From Natrinema sp. SYSU A 869 (lineage in GTDB: Archaea; Halobacteriota; Halobacteria; Halobacteriales; Natrialbaceae), in assembly GCF_019879105.1 (NCBI RefSeq), contig NZ_CP082249.1, positions 3,224,001 through 3,288,000 of the forward strand: a stretch of DNA of 64,000 bases, in the 5' to 3' direction. Positions within the stretch are counted from its first letter, which is position 1. Every line of letters starts with the position of its first letter. Shown piece after piece: positions 42,902-52,129 of this stretch. The position numbers were made by a program, and so were the translations under genes. The notes under the pieces are model-generated. The model did not search any database and had not been told where the DNA came from. It was given only the letters and a program-made list of their open reading frames with translations.

Positions 42902-45727
42902 ATGGACGGGAACGAGTGCCTCGAGTTGCCGGTCGGCGACGACTCCCTCCCCTTTGATCCGGCCGACGCGACGATCGAGGACGGCGACGTGTTCGAGTTG
43001 CTCGAGCCAGCGGTACAGGAGTGGTGGCTCGAGGAGTTCGGCGAGTTCGTTCCCGAGAACGACGGCTTCTTCACGCCGCCACAGCGTGGTGCGATCCCGA
43101 AGATCCACGACGGGACGAACACGCTGGTCTGTGCACCGACGGGGTCCGGAAAGACGATGTCGTCGTTCCTCTCGATCATCAATTCGCTGTACGAACGGGC
43201 TCGCGACTCGGACGACATCGACGGACAGCGCCCGTCTGCTCAAGAGACGGAATCTCCCGGCGGTCTCGAGAACTCGGTCTACTGTCTCTACGTCTCGCCG
43301 CTCAAGTCCCTCGCGAACGACATTCACCGCAATCTCGAGGTGCCACTCGAGGGGATCGAAGACATCGTCGCCGAACGCGACGGCGAGGAGTCAACGGGCG
43401 AGATTCGCCACGCGATCCGCCACGGTGACACCTCCTCGAGCGACCGCCAGCAGATGCTCGAGGAGACGCCCCACATTCTCAATACGACGCCCGAGACTCT
43501 CGCGATCCTGCTAAACTCGCCAAAGTTTCGCGAGAAGCTCCGTACCGTCGAGTACGTCATCGTCGACGAGATTCACTCACTTGCGGCGGGCAAGCGGGGC
43601 ACCCACCTCTCGGTCAGCCTCGAGCGACTCGAGGCGATGGCCGAGGGGGACATCACACGAATCGGCTGTTCAGCGACGATCGAACCCCTCTCCCAGGTGG
43701 CGGAGTTCCTCGTGGGTCGTGCGGAACCGGGCGGTGACCCCCGCGACTACGAGATCGTCGACGCCCGCTTCGCCCGCGAGTTCGACATGGAACTCGAGTG
43801 TCCGACCGACGACCTGATCAACACGCCTCGCGAGGTCGTCCAGGACCGATTCTACCGGATGCTCCACGACCACATTCAGGACCATACGAACACGCTGGTG
43901 TTCACGAACACGCGCTCCGGGGCCGAGCGAGTCCTCCACAATCTCCGGGAACGCTTCGACGCCTACAACGAGGAAAACTCCGGCTGTCACCACGGCAGCC
44001 TCTCGAAGGACGTCCGTCAGGACATCGAAGGGCGGCTGAAAGCCGGCGACCTCGACGTGGTCACCACCTCGACGAGCCTCGAGTTGGGCATCGACATGCC
44101 CCACATCGACCTGGTCGTTCAGGTCGGCTCGCCAAAGTCCGTCGCGTCCCTGCTCCAGCGGATCGGCCGTGCGGGCCACCGCGTCGGCCAGACTGTCACC
44201 GGGCGCGTGATCGCTCTCGACCGGGACGAGCTCCTCGAGTGTGCAGTCATGCTCACAAAGGCCACGGAGGGGTTCGTCGACTCGGTGTCGATCCCGGAGA
44301 ACGCCCAGGATGTGGCCGCCCAGCACGTCTACGGGATGGCGATTGCCGAAATCCGGCCCGAAGCCGAACTGACGGAGACCCTCCGTCGAGCCTACCCCTA
44401 TCGGAACTACAGCGAGAACGAGTACGAGTCGCTCATGCGGTATCTCACTGCCGAGTACTCTGGGTTAGAGGAGAAAAACGTCTACGCGAAGGTCTGGCGC
44501 GACGAGAACGACCCGCCCGACGGAGAGCACCACCACGAGACGTTCCCTGTCGGCGAACTGCTGATCGGGAAACGAGGTCGACTCGCGCGGGTCATCTACA
44601 TGACCAACATTGGGACGATTCCGGACTCCTTTACGTGTGACGTCTCCACGCGTGCGGGCGACGAGTGGGTCGGCCAGTTGGACGAATCCTATCTCGACAC
44701 CTTAGAGAAGGGCGACGTCTTTGTCCTCGGGGGCGATCACTTCGAGTACTGTTACCGGCGGGGCTCGAAGGTCTACGTCGACCGCACGAGCGCCCGGCCG
44801 ACCGTCCCGTCGTGGTACTCCGAGCGGCTGCCGCTCTCGTACGACCTAGGCCGCGAGATCCTCGCGTTTCAGGGGGAACTCCTCGCACGCTACGAGGCCG
44901 GCGGGCCGCCGCGGGTCCGCGCGTGGCTCCGAGAGTTCCCGCTCGACGATAACAGCGTGCGGGCCATCGCCCGCCTGTTCGACCACCAGTGTCGGTACGC
45001 CGGCACGGAAAGCGTGAGCACGCCCGACCGCCTCGCCATCGAGGTCGTCCGGGATCGTGAGGAGTACGAACGTCACTATTACGTCCACTCGGCGTACGGC
45101 CGCAAGGTCAACGACGGCCTCTCGCGGCTGCTGGCCTACCGCTGTGCACAGGAAGCGACTGCGAACGTCCGCGTCGCCGTCGCGGACAACGGCTTCGTCC
45201 TCTCGATGCCGCTGAACCGGAAAGTCGACATCGACGGGATCATCGCCGACCTCGAGGCCGAGCAGGTACGCGATGACCTCCGGGCGTCGCTCTCCGAAAC
45301 GGACCTGCTCCAGCGATACTTCCGGATCAACGCAACCCGCTCGCTGATGATTCTCAAACGCTACAAGGGCTACGAGAAGTCCGCGAGCGAACAGCAGGTC
45401 TCGAGCGAGATGCTGCTGGGCTTCGCGGATGATCTCGAGGAGTTCGCGGTGATCGAGGAGACCTACCGCGAAATTCTCGAGGACAAACTGAACGTCGACG
45501 AGATCGAGGACATCGTCGGCGCGATCGATGCCGGGGAGCTTACTGTCTCGCGGCAGCTACTCGATTCACCGACGCCGCGGGCTTTCGGCCTTGCGACGCT
45601 GTCGGCCAGCGACGTCGTCCTCGCGGAAGACGAGAGCGCGGCTCTCCAATCGTTCCACGAGCGCGTGCTCGACGAGATCGGCGATGAGTCGCTGGCAGGG
45701 TTGACAGCGACTTCGGAAGACGAATAG
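42902..45727 (+). CDS. lhr: Lhr-type ATP-dependent helicase (DEAD/DEAH superfamily 2)
   Basis: 941 residues from the ATG at 42902; an upstream in-frame start at 42818 adds unconserved residues. Helicase motifs: APTGSGKTMSS (Walker A, residue 78 on), VDEIHSLAAGKRGTHLS (Walker B, DEIH), CSAT, TSLELGIDMPHIDLV and LLQRIGRAGHRVGQ (motif VI). The C-terminal Lhr-core region (winged helix plus DUF4145-like helical part) runs from about 470 to the end. Lhr-core proteins unwind DNA or DNA:RNA forks during repair and recombination. Single gene with own promoter. Confidence 0.93.
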   Translation: MDGNECLELPVGDDSLPFDPADATIEDGDVFELLEPAVQEWWLEEFGEFVPENDGFFTPPQRGAIPKIHDGTNTLVCAPTGSGKTMSSFLSIINSLYERARDSDDIDGQRPSAQETESPGGLENSVYCLYVSPLKSLANDIHRNLEVPLEGIEDIVAERDGEESTGEIRHAIRHGDTSSSDRQQMLEETPHILNTTPETLAILLNSPKFREKLRTVEYVIVDEIHSLAAGKRGTHLSVSLERLEAMAEGDITRIGCSATIEPLSQVAEFLVGRAEPGGDPRDYEIVDARFAREFDMELECPTDDLINTPREVVQDRFYRMLHDHIQDHTNTLVFTNTRSGAERVLHNLRERFDAYNEENSGCHHGSLSKDVRQDIEGRLKAGDLDVVTTSTSLELGIDMPHIDLVVQVGSPKSVASLLQRIGRAGHRVGQTVTGRVIALDRDELLECAVMLTKATEGFVDSVSIPENAQDVAAQHVYGMAIAEIRPEAELTETLRRAYPYRNYSENEYESLMRYLTAEYSGLEEKNVYAKVWRDENDPPDGEHHHETFPVGELLIGKRGRLARVIYMTNIGTIPDSFTCDVSTRAGDEWVGQLDESYLDTLEKGDVFVLGGDHFEYCYRRGSKVYVDRTSARPTVPSWYSERLPLSYDLGREILAFQGELLARYEAGGPPRVRAWLREFPLDDNSVRAIARLFDHQCRYAGTESVSTPDRLAIEVVRDREEYERHYYVHSAYGRKVNDGLSRLLAYRCAQEATANVRVAVADNGFVLSMPLNRKVDIDGIIADLEAEQVRDDLRASLSETDLLQRYFRINATRSLMILKRYKGYEKSASEQQVSSEMLLGFADDLEEFAVIEETYREILEDKLNVDEIEDIVGAIDAGELTVSRQLLDSPTPRAFGLATLSASDVVLAEDESAALQSFHERVLDEIGDESLAGLTATSEDE

Positions 45728-45893
45728 TGCATCGGATCGCGGCCGGCCACCCGATTCACTCGTTGCCCGATCATCGATCGGCCGTTACGGTCGCGTCATA
45801 CTAGTTATAAATCTATCAGATGCGATGGTTAACATCGGTAGCCCTCTCCCAAACTGACTTTATGTTGGAAAGTGAAATAGCGGTGTGTGATCA
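45728..45893. promoter_or_regulatory. Promoter region of the 36-residue ORF and alpha/beta hydrolase
   Basis: Two AT-rich boxes: agttataaatct (45803-45814) and gactttatgttgg (45857-45869). The second is about 27-33 bases before the ATG at 45894, fitting a leaderless start there; the first would give a leader of about 60 bases. Confidence 0.4.
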
Positions 45894-46004
45894 ATGGTGA
45901 TTCGAGAAATATTCACGCGGACCATCCGTCATCGCACGTTCCGACAGCACATCGACGTGACCCGTCGAAAGACGGGTATCGGTGCGACCGAGGGAGCTAA
46001 ATGA
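45894..46004 (+). CDS. Small basic upstream ORF, 36 residues
   Basis: ATG at 45894, TGA at 46002-46004, sharing ATGA with the hydrolase ATG at 46001. The peptide (MVIREIFTRTIRHRTFRQHI, then DVTRRKTG) has seven Arg residues and few acidic ones, unlike halophile proteins. It sits just where a leaderless start is expected, so it may couple translation of the hydrolase or act as a leader peptide. No known family. Confidence 0.4.
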   Translation: MVIREIFTRTIRHRTFRQHIDVTRRKTGIGATEGAK

Positions 46005-46855
46005 GCGACGACGAGACTTGGAGCGAGCAACAGTCGACGACGACGGTATCGGTCGACGGCCATGATCTCGAGGTCGCTTATCACGAGGACGGCCCTGAAG
46101 AAAGCGAAGAGCCGCCGGTCGTCTTCGTCCACGGCATTCCGACCTGGTCGTTCCTCTGGCGTGACATCGTCCCGGCGGTCGCCGACGACCGTCGGACGAT
46201 CGCCCCTGATATGGTCGGCTACGGCAACTCCGCGATGAGTGACGATTTCAACCGCTCGATCCGCGTCCAGGAGGAGGCCCTCGAAGCCCTGCTCGACGAC
46301 CTCGACATCGAGGAAATCGCGCTCGTCGCCCACGACATCGGCGGCGGCGTTGCGCTGCGCTTTGCCGCACATCACCCTGATGTGGTCGACCAACTCATCC
46401 TCTCAAACGCCGTCTGTTATGACTCTTGGCCGGTCGAGTTCGTCTCGAATTTGGGACTGCCATCGACAGCCAAATTGGCGCGCGAGGAACTCGAGGGACG
46501 GCTCGAGTCGGCGTTCGTTGAGGGTGCCTACGGCGAGGCCGACCCCGAGTTCGTCGCGGGCATGAAAGCGCCGTGGTTGACCGACGAGGGCCACGTCTCG
46601 CTCGTTCGTAACGCCGTCTCGACGAACACGAACCACACGACCGAGATCGACTACGGCGCGATCACTGCCGAGACGCTGCTGTTGTGGGGCGAAGACGACG
46701 TGATGCAGCCCTACGACTACGCCGAGCAACTGGCTACGGACATCTCGGACGCCGAACTCGCGCCGCTGTCGGAGGCCTATCACTGGGTTCCCGAGGACCG
46801 GTCGGAGGCGTATGCTGACCGCCTTTGTGAGTTCCTTGCCGGAGCGCAAGCGTAA
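46001..46855 (+). CDS. Alpha/beta hydrolase, haloalkane dehalogenase/epoxide hydrolase-like
   Basis: 284 residues. Oxyanion motif VFVHGIPTWSFLWRDIVPAV near residue 45; nucleophile elbow VAHDIGGGVALRFA near 113, where the nucleophile is Asp (AHDIGG), as in dehalogenases and epoxide hydrolases rather than Ser esterases. The final His is likely in EAYHWVPEDRSEAY. Cap region contains many Trp/Leu. Substrate cannot be told from sequence. The next gene is an Lrp-like regulator 30 bases downstream. Confidence 0.88.
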   Translation: MSDDETWSEQQSTTTVSVDGHDLEVAYHEDGPEESEEPPVVFVHGIPTWSFLWRDIVPAVADDRRTIAPDMVGYGNSAMSDDFNRSIRVQEEALEALLDDLDIEEIALVAHDIGGGVALRFAAHHPDVVDQLILSNAVCYDSWPVEFVSNLGLPSTAKLAREELEGRLESAFVEGAYGEADPEFVAGMKAPWLTDEGHVSLVRNAVSTNTNHTTEIDYGAITAETLLLWGEDDVMQPYDYAEQLATDISDAELAPLSEAYHWVPEDRSEAYADRLCEFLAGAQA

Positions 46856-46885
46856 CATCATGTCGGATATGAGTATCACGATAGT

Positions 46886-47410
46886 ATGAGCGACGAATCA
46901 CCGGACTGGGAGTTCAAGGATCGCGACATCGCGATCCTCAGCGAGCTATCGAACGATCCGCAGTTGTCATCGCGGGAGCTCACGCAGGTCCTCGAGTCCG
47001 AGTACGGGATCGACGTCTCCCACGTCACCGTCAGCGAGTCGATTCGGCGGATGCGCGACGAGGGTGTCTTCCGCGAGGCGATCATTCCGAACGAGGAGTA
47101 TTACATCTTCGCGCTATTCGAGTTCAAGTTCAATCCTGAACACTTCGCCGACAACTGGCGCGACGCGATGGAGCACGTCAAGGCGGACAAACACACCCTG
47201 TTTTTCTTCCTCTCGGACGGGGAGTATCAGTGGAAGACGGTGATGATGTTCCGCGACCGTCAAGAGATTTCCCAGTGGATCCACGATTGCTATCGGGACT
47301 ACGGGGAAGTCATCTCGAACATTCGAAATTCGGCTGTCCACAACGTCCTCAAGTTCCAGACCGATCCGCGGATCTTCGAGGAACTCGGCGAAGAACACAA
47401 CGAGCGGTGA
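46886..47410 (+). CDS. Winged helix-turn-helix regulator, Lrp/AsnC-like
   Basis: 174 residues. An N-terminal winged helix (FKDRDIAILSELSNDPQLSS, then VLESEYGIDVSHVTVSESIR and MRDEGVFREAII) is followed by an effector-like domain (FALFEFKFNPEHFADNWRDA, HTLFFFLSDGEYQWKTVMMF). This two-domain form is common in haloarchaea. It lies between the hydrolase and the acyl-CoA genes and may control one of them. Confidence 0.85.
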   Translation: MSDESPDWEFKDRDIAILSELSNDPQLSSRELTQVLESEYGIDVSHVTVSESIRRMRDEGVFREAIIPNEEYYIFALFEFKFNPEHFADNWRDAMEHVKADKHTLFFFLSDGEYQWKTVMMFRDRQEISQWIHDCYRDYGEVISNIRNSAVHNVLKFQTDPRIFEELGEEHNER

Positions 47411-47417
47411 TTGCCCG

Positions 47418-47860
47418 CTAGGGTGTTTTATTCGACGAGGTAAGCATCTCACACGAGAGCGCGACCGCGTCGTCGGTCACGAGCCGCGTTTCGTAGCGGA
47501 CGACGCCGTTCCCGACCGGATGGTCTTCCGGCTTCTTCTCGACCAGTTCGGACTCGGCGTGGACTGATGTCCCCATCGTCACGGGTTCTGTAACGCGCAA
47601 CGCGTCGACGCCGTAGAACGCGACCACGTCCGGTCGCTCGTGGCGGTACTGCCAGAGCAGGCCAGAGATTACCGCGAACAGCAAGGCCCCATGTGCGATC
47701 GGCTCGCCGAAGTCGGTCGCTGCGGTGTGTTCCTCGCTCAGGTGCAGCGGGTTGAAATCGCTACTGACCCCGCGAAGTTCCGCACGTCGGCCTCGGTGAT
47801 CGTCCGCGAGTGGGTGACCACTCCGTGGCCAACCTTGAGGTCGCCAAATCGGAGCGACAT
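47418..47860 (-). pseudogene. MaoC-like hotdog dehydratase, frameshifted
   Basis: From the ATG at 47860 one frame reads MSLRFGDLKVGHGVVTHSRT and ITEADVRNFAG, the normal MaoC start; the remainder (VSSDFNPLHLSEEHTAATDF, GEPIAHGALLFAVISG, down to TSSNKTP) lies in the next frame. Joining them needs one extra G in the run opposite cccc 47768-47771. The catalytic Asp/His pair of the hydratase 2 motif is intact (DFNPLH and IAHG). Restored length about 147 residues: (R)-specific enoyl-CoA hydratase activity expected. Most likely a sequence error. Confidence 0.85.
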
Positions 47861-47862
47861 GA

Positions 47863-48318
47863 TCACTTACCACCGAGTCCGTCGCGGAACAGTCGGTAGG
47901 TGGTGCGGCCGACGGCGGCTTCGCCGTCGGTACCCTTGACGGTCACGTTGGTAACGCCGGTCGAGCCGCCGGCCCGGAGCACTTCCGCTTCGGCGCGCAG
48001 GTCACCGGTTGCCGGCCGCAGGTACGAGACGTTGAGATCCGTCGTCGTCAGGTGGGCCTCGCTGGGGTCTTCAAACGTGCTCCGCAAGGCGAACGCGCTC
48101 GCGGTGTCGATCAGGGTCGCGACGATACCACCGTGGACCGGGTCCGGCCCGTCGGTACCGATGGGGTTCTCGAAGTCCTCGTTCCGTTCGATCTCGAGGA
48201 CCGCTCGGCCGTCCTCGAGGTGTTTGACCTCAAGGTCGAGCCACGACAGGTAGCCGTGACGATGGACGAACGACTCCCATTCCGGCCAGCCCGACACGTC
48301 CGCCGGTCCACCGGTCAT
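47863..48318 (-). CDS. PaaI-type hotdog thioesterase
   Basis: 151 residues. The signature GPDPVHGGIVATLIDTASAF near residue 58 gives the hotdog helix and active-site Gly-Gly; LTTTDLNVSYLRPATGDLRA follows. Hydrolyses acyl-CoA (aromatic or medium-chain) to acid and CoA. Two bases separate its stop from the MaoC start, and the HbdA-EchA fusion ends three bases upstream, so all three form one operon. Confidence 0.9.
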   Translation of the reverse strand: MTGGPADVSGWPEWESFVHRHGYLSWLDLEVKHLEDGRAVLEIERNEDFENPIGTDGPDPVHGGIVATLIDTASAFALRSTFEDPSEAHLTTTDLNVSYLRPATGDLRAEAEVLRAGGSTGVTNVTVKGTDGEAAVGRTTYRLFRDGLGGK

Positions 48319-48321
48319 GTG

Positions 48322-50274
48322 TTACTCGCCCTCGAACTCGGGTTCGCGGTCCTCGGCGAACGCGGCGGTGCCTTCCAGCACGTCGTCGGTGCTCGAGAGG
48401 AGGCCAAAGCCCTGGCTCTCCATGGCGAGTGCGGCGTCCAGGCTGGCGTCCTGGCCCTCGTTCATGACCTTCTTGGCGACCTTGAGGCCGATCGGTGGAC
48501 CACCGGCGAGGTCGTCGACGAACTCCGAAACGGTGTTGTCGAACTCGTCGCGCTCGACAGAGCGATTGATCAGGCCCCAGTCTTCGGCGCGGTCGGCGTC
48601 GATATGGTTGCCGCGGAAGACCAGTTCCTTCGCACGGGTCTCGCCGAGGATTCGAGTGAGTCGCTGGGTCCCGCCACCACCAGGGATCAGGCCGAGGCCG
48701 ATTTCGGGCGCACCAAAGGAGGAGCGCTCGGTGGCGATCCGCAGGTCACAGGCCAGCGCAAGTTCGAGGCCGCCGCCGAGACAGAAGCCGTCGATCTTCG
48801 CGAGGACGGGTCGCGGGAAGTCGTTAACCGTCTCGAAGGCGGGCGTGACGTCCATCAGATCGGTCGGATCCGCGTCGCTGAACCCGGAGATATCCGCGCC
48901 GGCGCTGAACGCGCGGTCGCCGCTCCCTTCGATCGTTGCACACCGAACCTCGTCGGTATCGACCGAGTCGAACAGATCGTCGATCTCGCCGAGCAGGTCC
49001 GCCGAGAGCGCGTTCATCCGGGACGGCCGGTCGAGTTCGACCTGTAGGAGGCCATCCTCGAGGTCGTAGTTCAGGTCGTGGTAGGGACCGAGCTCGTCGT
49101 CGCCGTAGTCGTAGAAGCCAGCGCCGGCGTCCTCACCGGTCTCGCCCGCTTCGACGAGTTGCTCGAGGTACGGATGTGGCTCGAAGCGCTCGGAACCGGT
49201 CTCCTCACAGAGCGTCTCGAGTTTCTCGAGGACAGTATCGAGACCGATCTTATCGGCGCGTCGGCAGATACCCTCGGGGAAGCCCAGTCCGAGCTGGACG
49301 CCGGTGTCGACCTCCTCGGGTGTGGCGACGTCCTCGCCGACGAGGAAGGCCGCGCGGTTGATCATGCGGGCCTCGACGCGGAGCCAGTCGAAGTCGCTGG
49401 CGTCTTCGGGCTCGTAGTCAGCCCCATCGCCGTCCTCGTAGTCGTAGAAGCCCTTTCCGGTCTTCTGGCCGAGTTCTTCGGCCTCGACCTTCTCTTCCGT
49501 GATCGGCGGGATCGGACTGCCGCCCTCCTTGCGGACGTGGTAGCCGACATCGATGCCGGTGAGGTCGGCGAGTTCGAACGGCCCCATCGGGTAGTCGCGT
49601 TCGTGGGCCATCGTGGCGTCGGCCTCACGGATCGTCGCCTCGCCCTCCGAGACCATGAACGCGGGTTCGCCGCCGAACGGCCCGACGATGGTGTTGACGA
49701 CGAAGCCGCGGACGTCCTTGCGGACGTAGATCGGCGTCTTGCCGATCGACTCGACCCACTCGTAGCCCGCTTCAGCCGCCTCGTCGCTGGTGTCCTCACC
49801 GTAGATGACCTCGACGAGGTCCATCTTGACCGGCGGGTTGAAGAAGTGCAGTCCCAGCACGCGCTCGGGCGTATCGACGGCCTCCGCGATGTCCGAGATC
49901 GGCAGGCTCGAGGTGTTTGTCGCCAGCAGCGTGTCGCCACTGGTGTACTCCTCGAGATCGCTGAAGATGTCGTGTTTCAGGTCCAGATCCTCAGGTGCGG
50001 CCTCGATGACGAGATCAGCGTCGGAAACGGCCGTCTCGAGATCCGTCGTCGTGTCGATCCGCGAGAGGACCTCGTCGGCCGACTCGTCGATCATCTCCTT
50101 TTCCTCGAGTTTCTGTAGACTCCATTCGATCGACTCGTAGCCGTCCTCGACGAACTCGTCTTTGATGTCACGCATCGTGACGTCGTAGCCGGCCATGGCC
50201 GTTACTTCAGTAATCCCGTGTCCCATGTTCCCCGCGCCGAGTACCGTAACGCGGTCAATGCTTTCGAGTGTCAT
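48322..50274 (-). CDS. Fused 3-hydroxyacyl-CoA dehydrogenase / enoyl-CoA hydratase
   Basis: 650 residues from the ATG at 50274 (a longer frame to 50547 is not conserved). Residues 1-385 are an L-3-hydroxyacyl-CoA dehydrogenase: NAD motif VTVLGAGNMGHGITEVTAMA, ATNTSSLPISDIAEAV, LHFFNPPVKMDLVEVI with the catalytic His, and the paired C-terminal domains. Residues 400-650 are a crotonase: oxyanion loops DRAFSAGADISGFSD and LGGGLELALACDLRIATE, GLGLIPGGGGTQRL. The domain order (HAD first, crotonase last) is reverse to bacterial FadB and typical of archaea. Two consecutive beta-oxidation steps in one protein. Confidence 0.93.
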   Translation of the reverse strand: MTLESIDRVTVLGAGNMGHGITEVTAMAGYDVTMRDIKDEFVEDGYESIEWSLQKLEEKEMIDESADEVLSRIDTTTDLETAVSDADLVIEAAPEDLDLKHDIFSDLEEYTSGDTLLATNTSSLPISDIAEAVDTPERVLGLHFFNPPVKMDLVEVIYGEDTSDEAAEAGYEWVESIGKTPIYVRKDVRGFVVNTIVGPFGGEPAFMVSEGEATIREADATMAHERDYPMGPFELADLTGIDVGYHVRKEGGSPIPPITEEKVEAEELGQKTGKGFYDYEDGDGADYEPEDASDFDWLRVEARMINRAAFLVGEDVATPEEVDTGVQLGLGFPEGICRRADKIGLDTVLEKLETLCEETGSERFEPHPYLEQLVEAGETGEDAGAGFYDYGDDELGPYHDLNYDLEDGLLQVELDRPSRMNALSADLLGEIDDLFDSVDTDEVRCATIEGSGDRAFSAGADISGFSDADPTDLMDVTPAFETVNDFPRPVLAKIDGFCLGGGLELALACDLRIATERSSFGAPEIGLGLIPGGGGTQRLTRILGETRAKELVFRGNHIDADRAEDWGLINRSVERDEFDNTVSEFVDDLAGGPPIGLKVAKKVMNEGQDASLDAALAMESQGFGLLSSTDDVLEGTAAFAEDREPEFEGE

Positions 50275-50850
50275 GGTCGTGTTGTCTATCGGAGCCGTCT
50301 TAATACCACCGACCAAGATTAGCAATGTTAAGCCCGTTGTTCGGCGTTGTACAGCACGTACACCGATTCGAGTTTGAAATGAACGTCGGTAATAGTAACT
50401 CAATTTTCTCACTGCGAAAGCGACCGATCGCCGGTTCACCCGGTGTGTTCGTCTCATTTCGCGAACGCCTCGGTGTGCGAGTGCTCGAGTCGGTCTCGTC
50501 GCGGTTCTCGGCGACCAATACGGAGGGCTGGTTCCCGTGTCGGTCAACGAACGGCCAGTTCCGTCCGTTTCGGGGTCAAATCAGCCGGCAAGCAATATCA
50601 AGGTGCCAATGACTACCATTCCGGTTCCGGATATCCGGATGAGTGTCACTTTCCAGCCCGCGGGCTCGACTTCCGACAACGACCGCTAGCTTCCGGTCGC
50701 ATCCAATTTGTGTTATGTGTTTCCAATATGAGACAGGAATCGATACGAAACCAGGCCAGCCTGCCGAGCCGACGGCTCTGAACCCGCCGCTAACGGGTCC
50801 GATCGGTTGTCAATCAGACACTGGAAGCCGGGTGGCGGTACGTCGCCCGA
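50275..50850. other. 576-base stretch without a recognised gene
   Basis: Promoter region of the fused dehydrogenase-hydratase at the left end (cggagccgtcttaataccacc, 50290-50310, gives a TATA-like ggtattaag on the minus strand, about 25-30 bases before the ATG). To the right are only short frames on both strands without family features. Confidence 0.35.
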
Positions 50851-51912
50851 CTACAGCGGTTCGTCGCCCTCGATGATCCGTTTCGCTCGCGCGGCCAGCG
50901 CCGGCACGCGGTCTTCCATCTTCGGGTACATCGGGTCGTCGCTGTTGCCCTCGAGGTAGCGGCGGAAGAACATCTCGCCGAGGCCGGCGAGTTTGTAGAC
51001 CGCGAGCGCACGGTAGAACCGCTCGTGTTCGAACTCGTAACCGGTTCGATCTTCCCAGCGGTCGACCAGTTCGCGGCGGGTCGGGTACCCCTCTTCTTCC
51101 ATAAAGCGGGTGACCAGTTCTGGGATTTCCGGTTCAGGATCCTTCGAATCGCGCCAGTAGGAGAGCATCCAGCCCAAATCTGCGCGCGGATCGCCCAGCG
51201 TGGCCATCTCCCAGTCGAAGACGCCGATGAGTTCCGGCGGCGTTCCGGGGCCAAACATGACGTTGTCGAGCTTGTAGTCGCCGTGAACGAGCGTATGAGG
51301 GTGCTCCTCAGGGACGTTGTCGCGGAGCCAATCGCCGACCTCGTGGAGGACCGGAATCTCTCGCTCGTCCTCAGTGACCTCGAACGCCCACGAGAGCTGT
51401 TTCCCCCAGCGGTCGACCTGCCGTTGCGTGTACCCTTCGGGACGACCGAACTCGCCGAGCCCGATTTCCTCGTACTCGAGGTCATGAATCGTCGCCAGCG
51501 TGTCGACGAGTTCCTCGCCGATCCGGCGGCGGTGCTCGGGTGCGGCGAATCGCTCAGGTTCGCCCTCGCGCAGGACGTCACCCTCGAGTTGCTCCATCAC
51601 GTAGAAGTCGCTACCGATGATGTCGTGGTCCTCGCAGGCGAGCACCGGATTCGGGACCGGAACGTCGGTGTCGGACACCGCGTTCGTCACGCGGTACTCG
51701 CGGAGGACGTCGTGTGCTGTGTCGGCCGTTTCGCCCGGTGGCGGCCGCCGGATGACGAGTTCGCGGTCGCCCCAAGTGACGAACAGCGTCTCGTTCGAGT
51801 GTCCCTCCTGATGGCGGGCGATGTCGTAGTCGTCGACCGCGCCGAGATGTGCTTCCAGATATGCGACCAGCGCGTCCTCGTCGACGAGACGCTCGTAGTA
51901 GTTCTCGCTCAT
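50851..51912 (-). CDS. Aminoglycoside phosphotransferase-fold kinase (ACAD10/ACAD11-type)
   Basis: 353 residues. Kinase-like fold: GHSNETLFVTWGDRELVIRR (ATP-binding lobe with Lys/Arg), catalytic TLVHGDYKLDNVMFGPGTPP (about 205-224) and the metal-binding GVFDWEMATLGDPRADLG. This subfamily matches the APH domain of ACAD10/ACAD11, now linked to phosphorylation of hydroxyacyl-CoA, not drug resistance. Genes for beta-oxidation, a HAD phosphatase and an SDR flank it, which supports an acyl-CoA role. Confidence 0.88.
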   Translation of the reverse strand: MSENYYERLVDEDALVAYLEAHLGAVDDYDIARHQEGHSNETLFVTWGDRELVIRRPPPGETADTAHDVLREYRVTNAVSDTDVPVPNPVLACEDHDIIGSDFYVMEQLEGDVLREGEPERFAAPEHRRRIGEELVDTLATIHDLEYEEIGLGEFGRPEGYTQRQVDRWGKQLSWAFEVTEDEREIPVLHEVGDWLRDNVPEEHPHTLVHGDYKLDNVMFGPGTPPELIGVFDWEMATLGDPRADLGWMLSYWRDSKDPEPEIPELVTRFMEEEGYPTRRELVDRWEDRTGYEFEHERFYRALAVYKLAGLGEMFFRRYLEGNSDDPMYPKMEDRVPALAARAKRIIEGDEPL

Positions 51913-52129
51913 GGAACTCTGGAGAGTGCATCGCCCGACGGGGCGATCGATACGGTGTCTGCCGTTAGGTCACGGTTCTCGCTCGACATGGTATACGGTA
52001 CCATAACCGCGCTGCCTAACGAAAATAGTTACGCTGTCTTTCTTATTTTACAATGTTCACTTCCGTTAGCATAGGGACCGGTCCGGCCCTGATCGAATCA
52101 TTCTCCCGGTCAGTCCAGCCTTCCCGTGT

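Noticed and set aside
48052-49047. 331-codon plus-strand frame
   Set aside because: Antisense to the crotonase domain of the fused dehydrogenase-hydratase.
50275-50547. 91-residue N-terminal extension of the dehydrogenase-hydratase fusion
   Set aside because: The NAD-binding motif begins just after the ATG at 50274, and the extension has no conserved character.
50851-51912. Aminoglycoside resistance kinase
   Set aside because: The fold is shared, but the motifs and neighbours are those of the ACAD10/11-type kinases.
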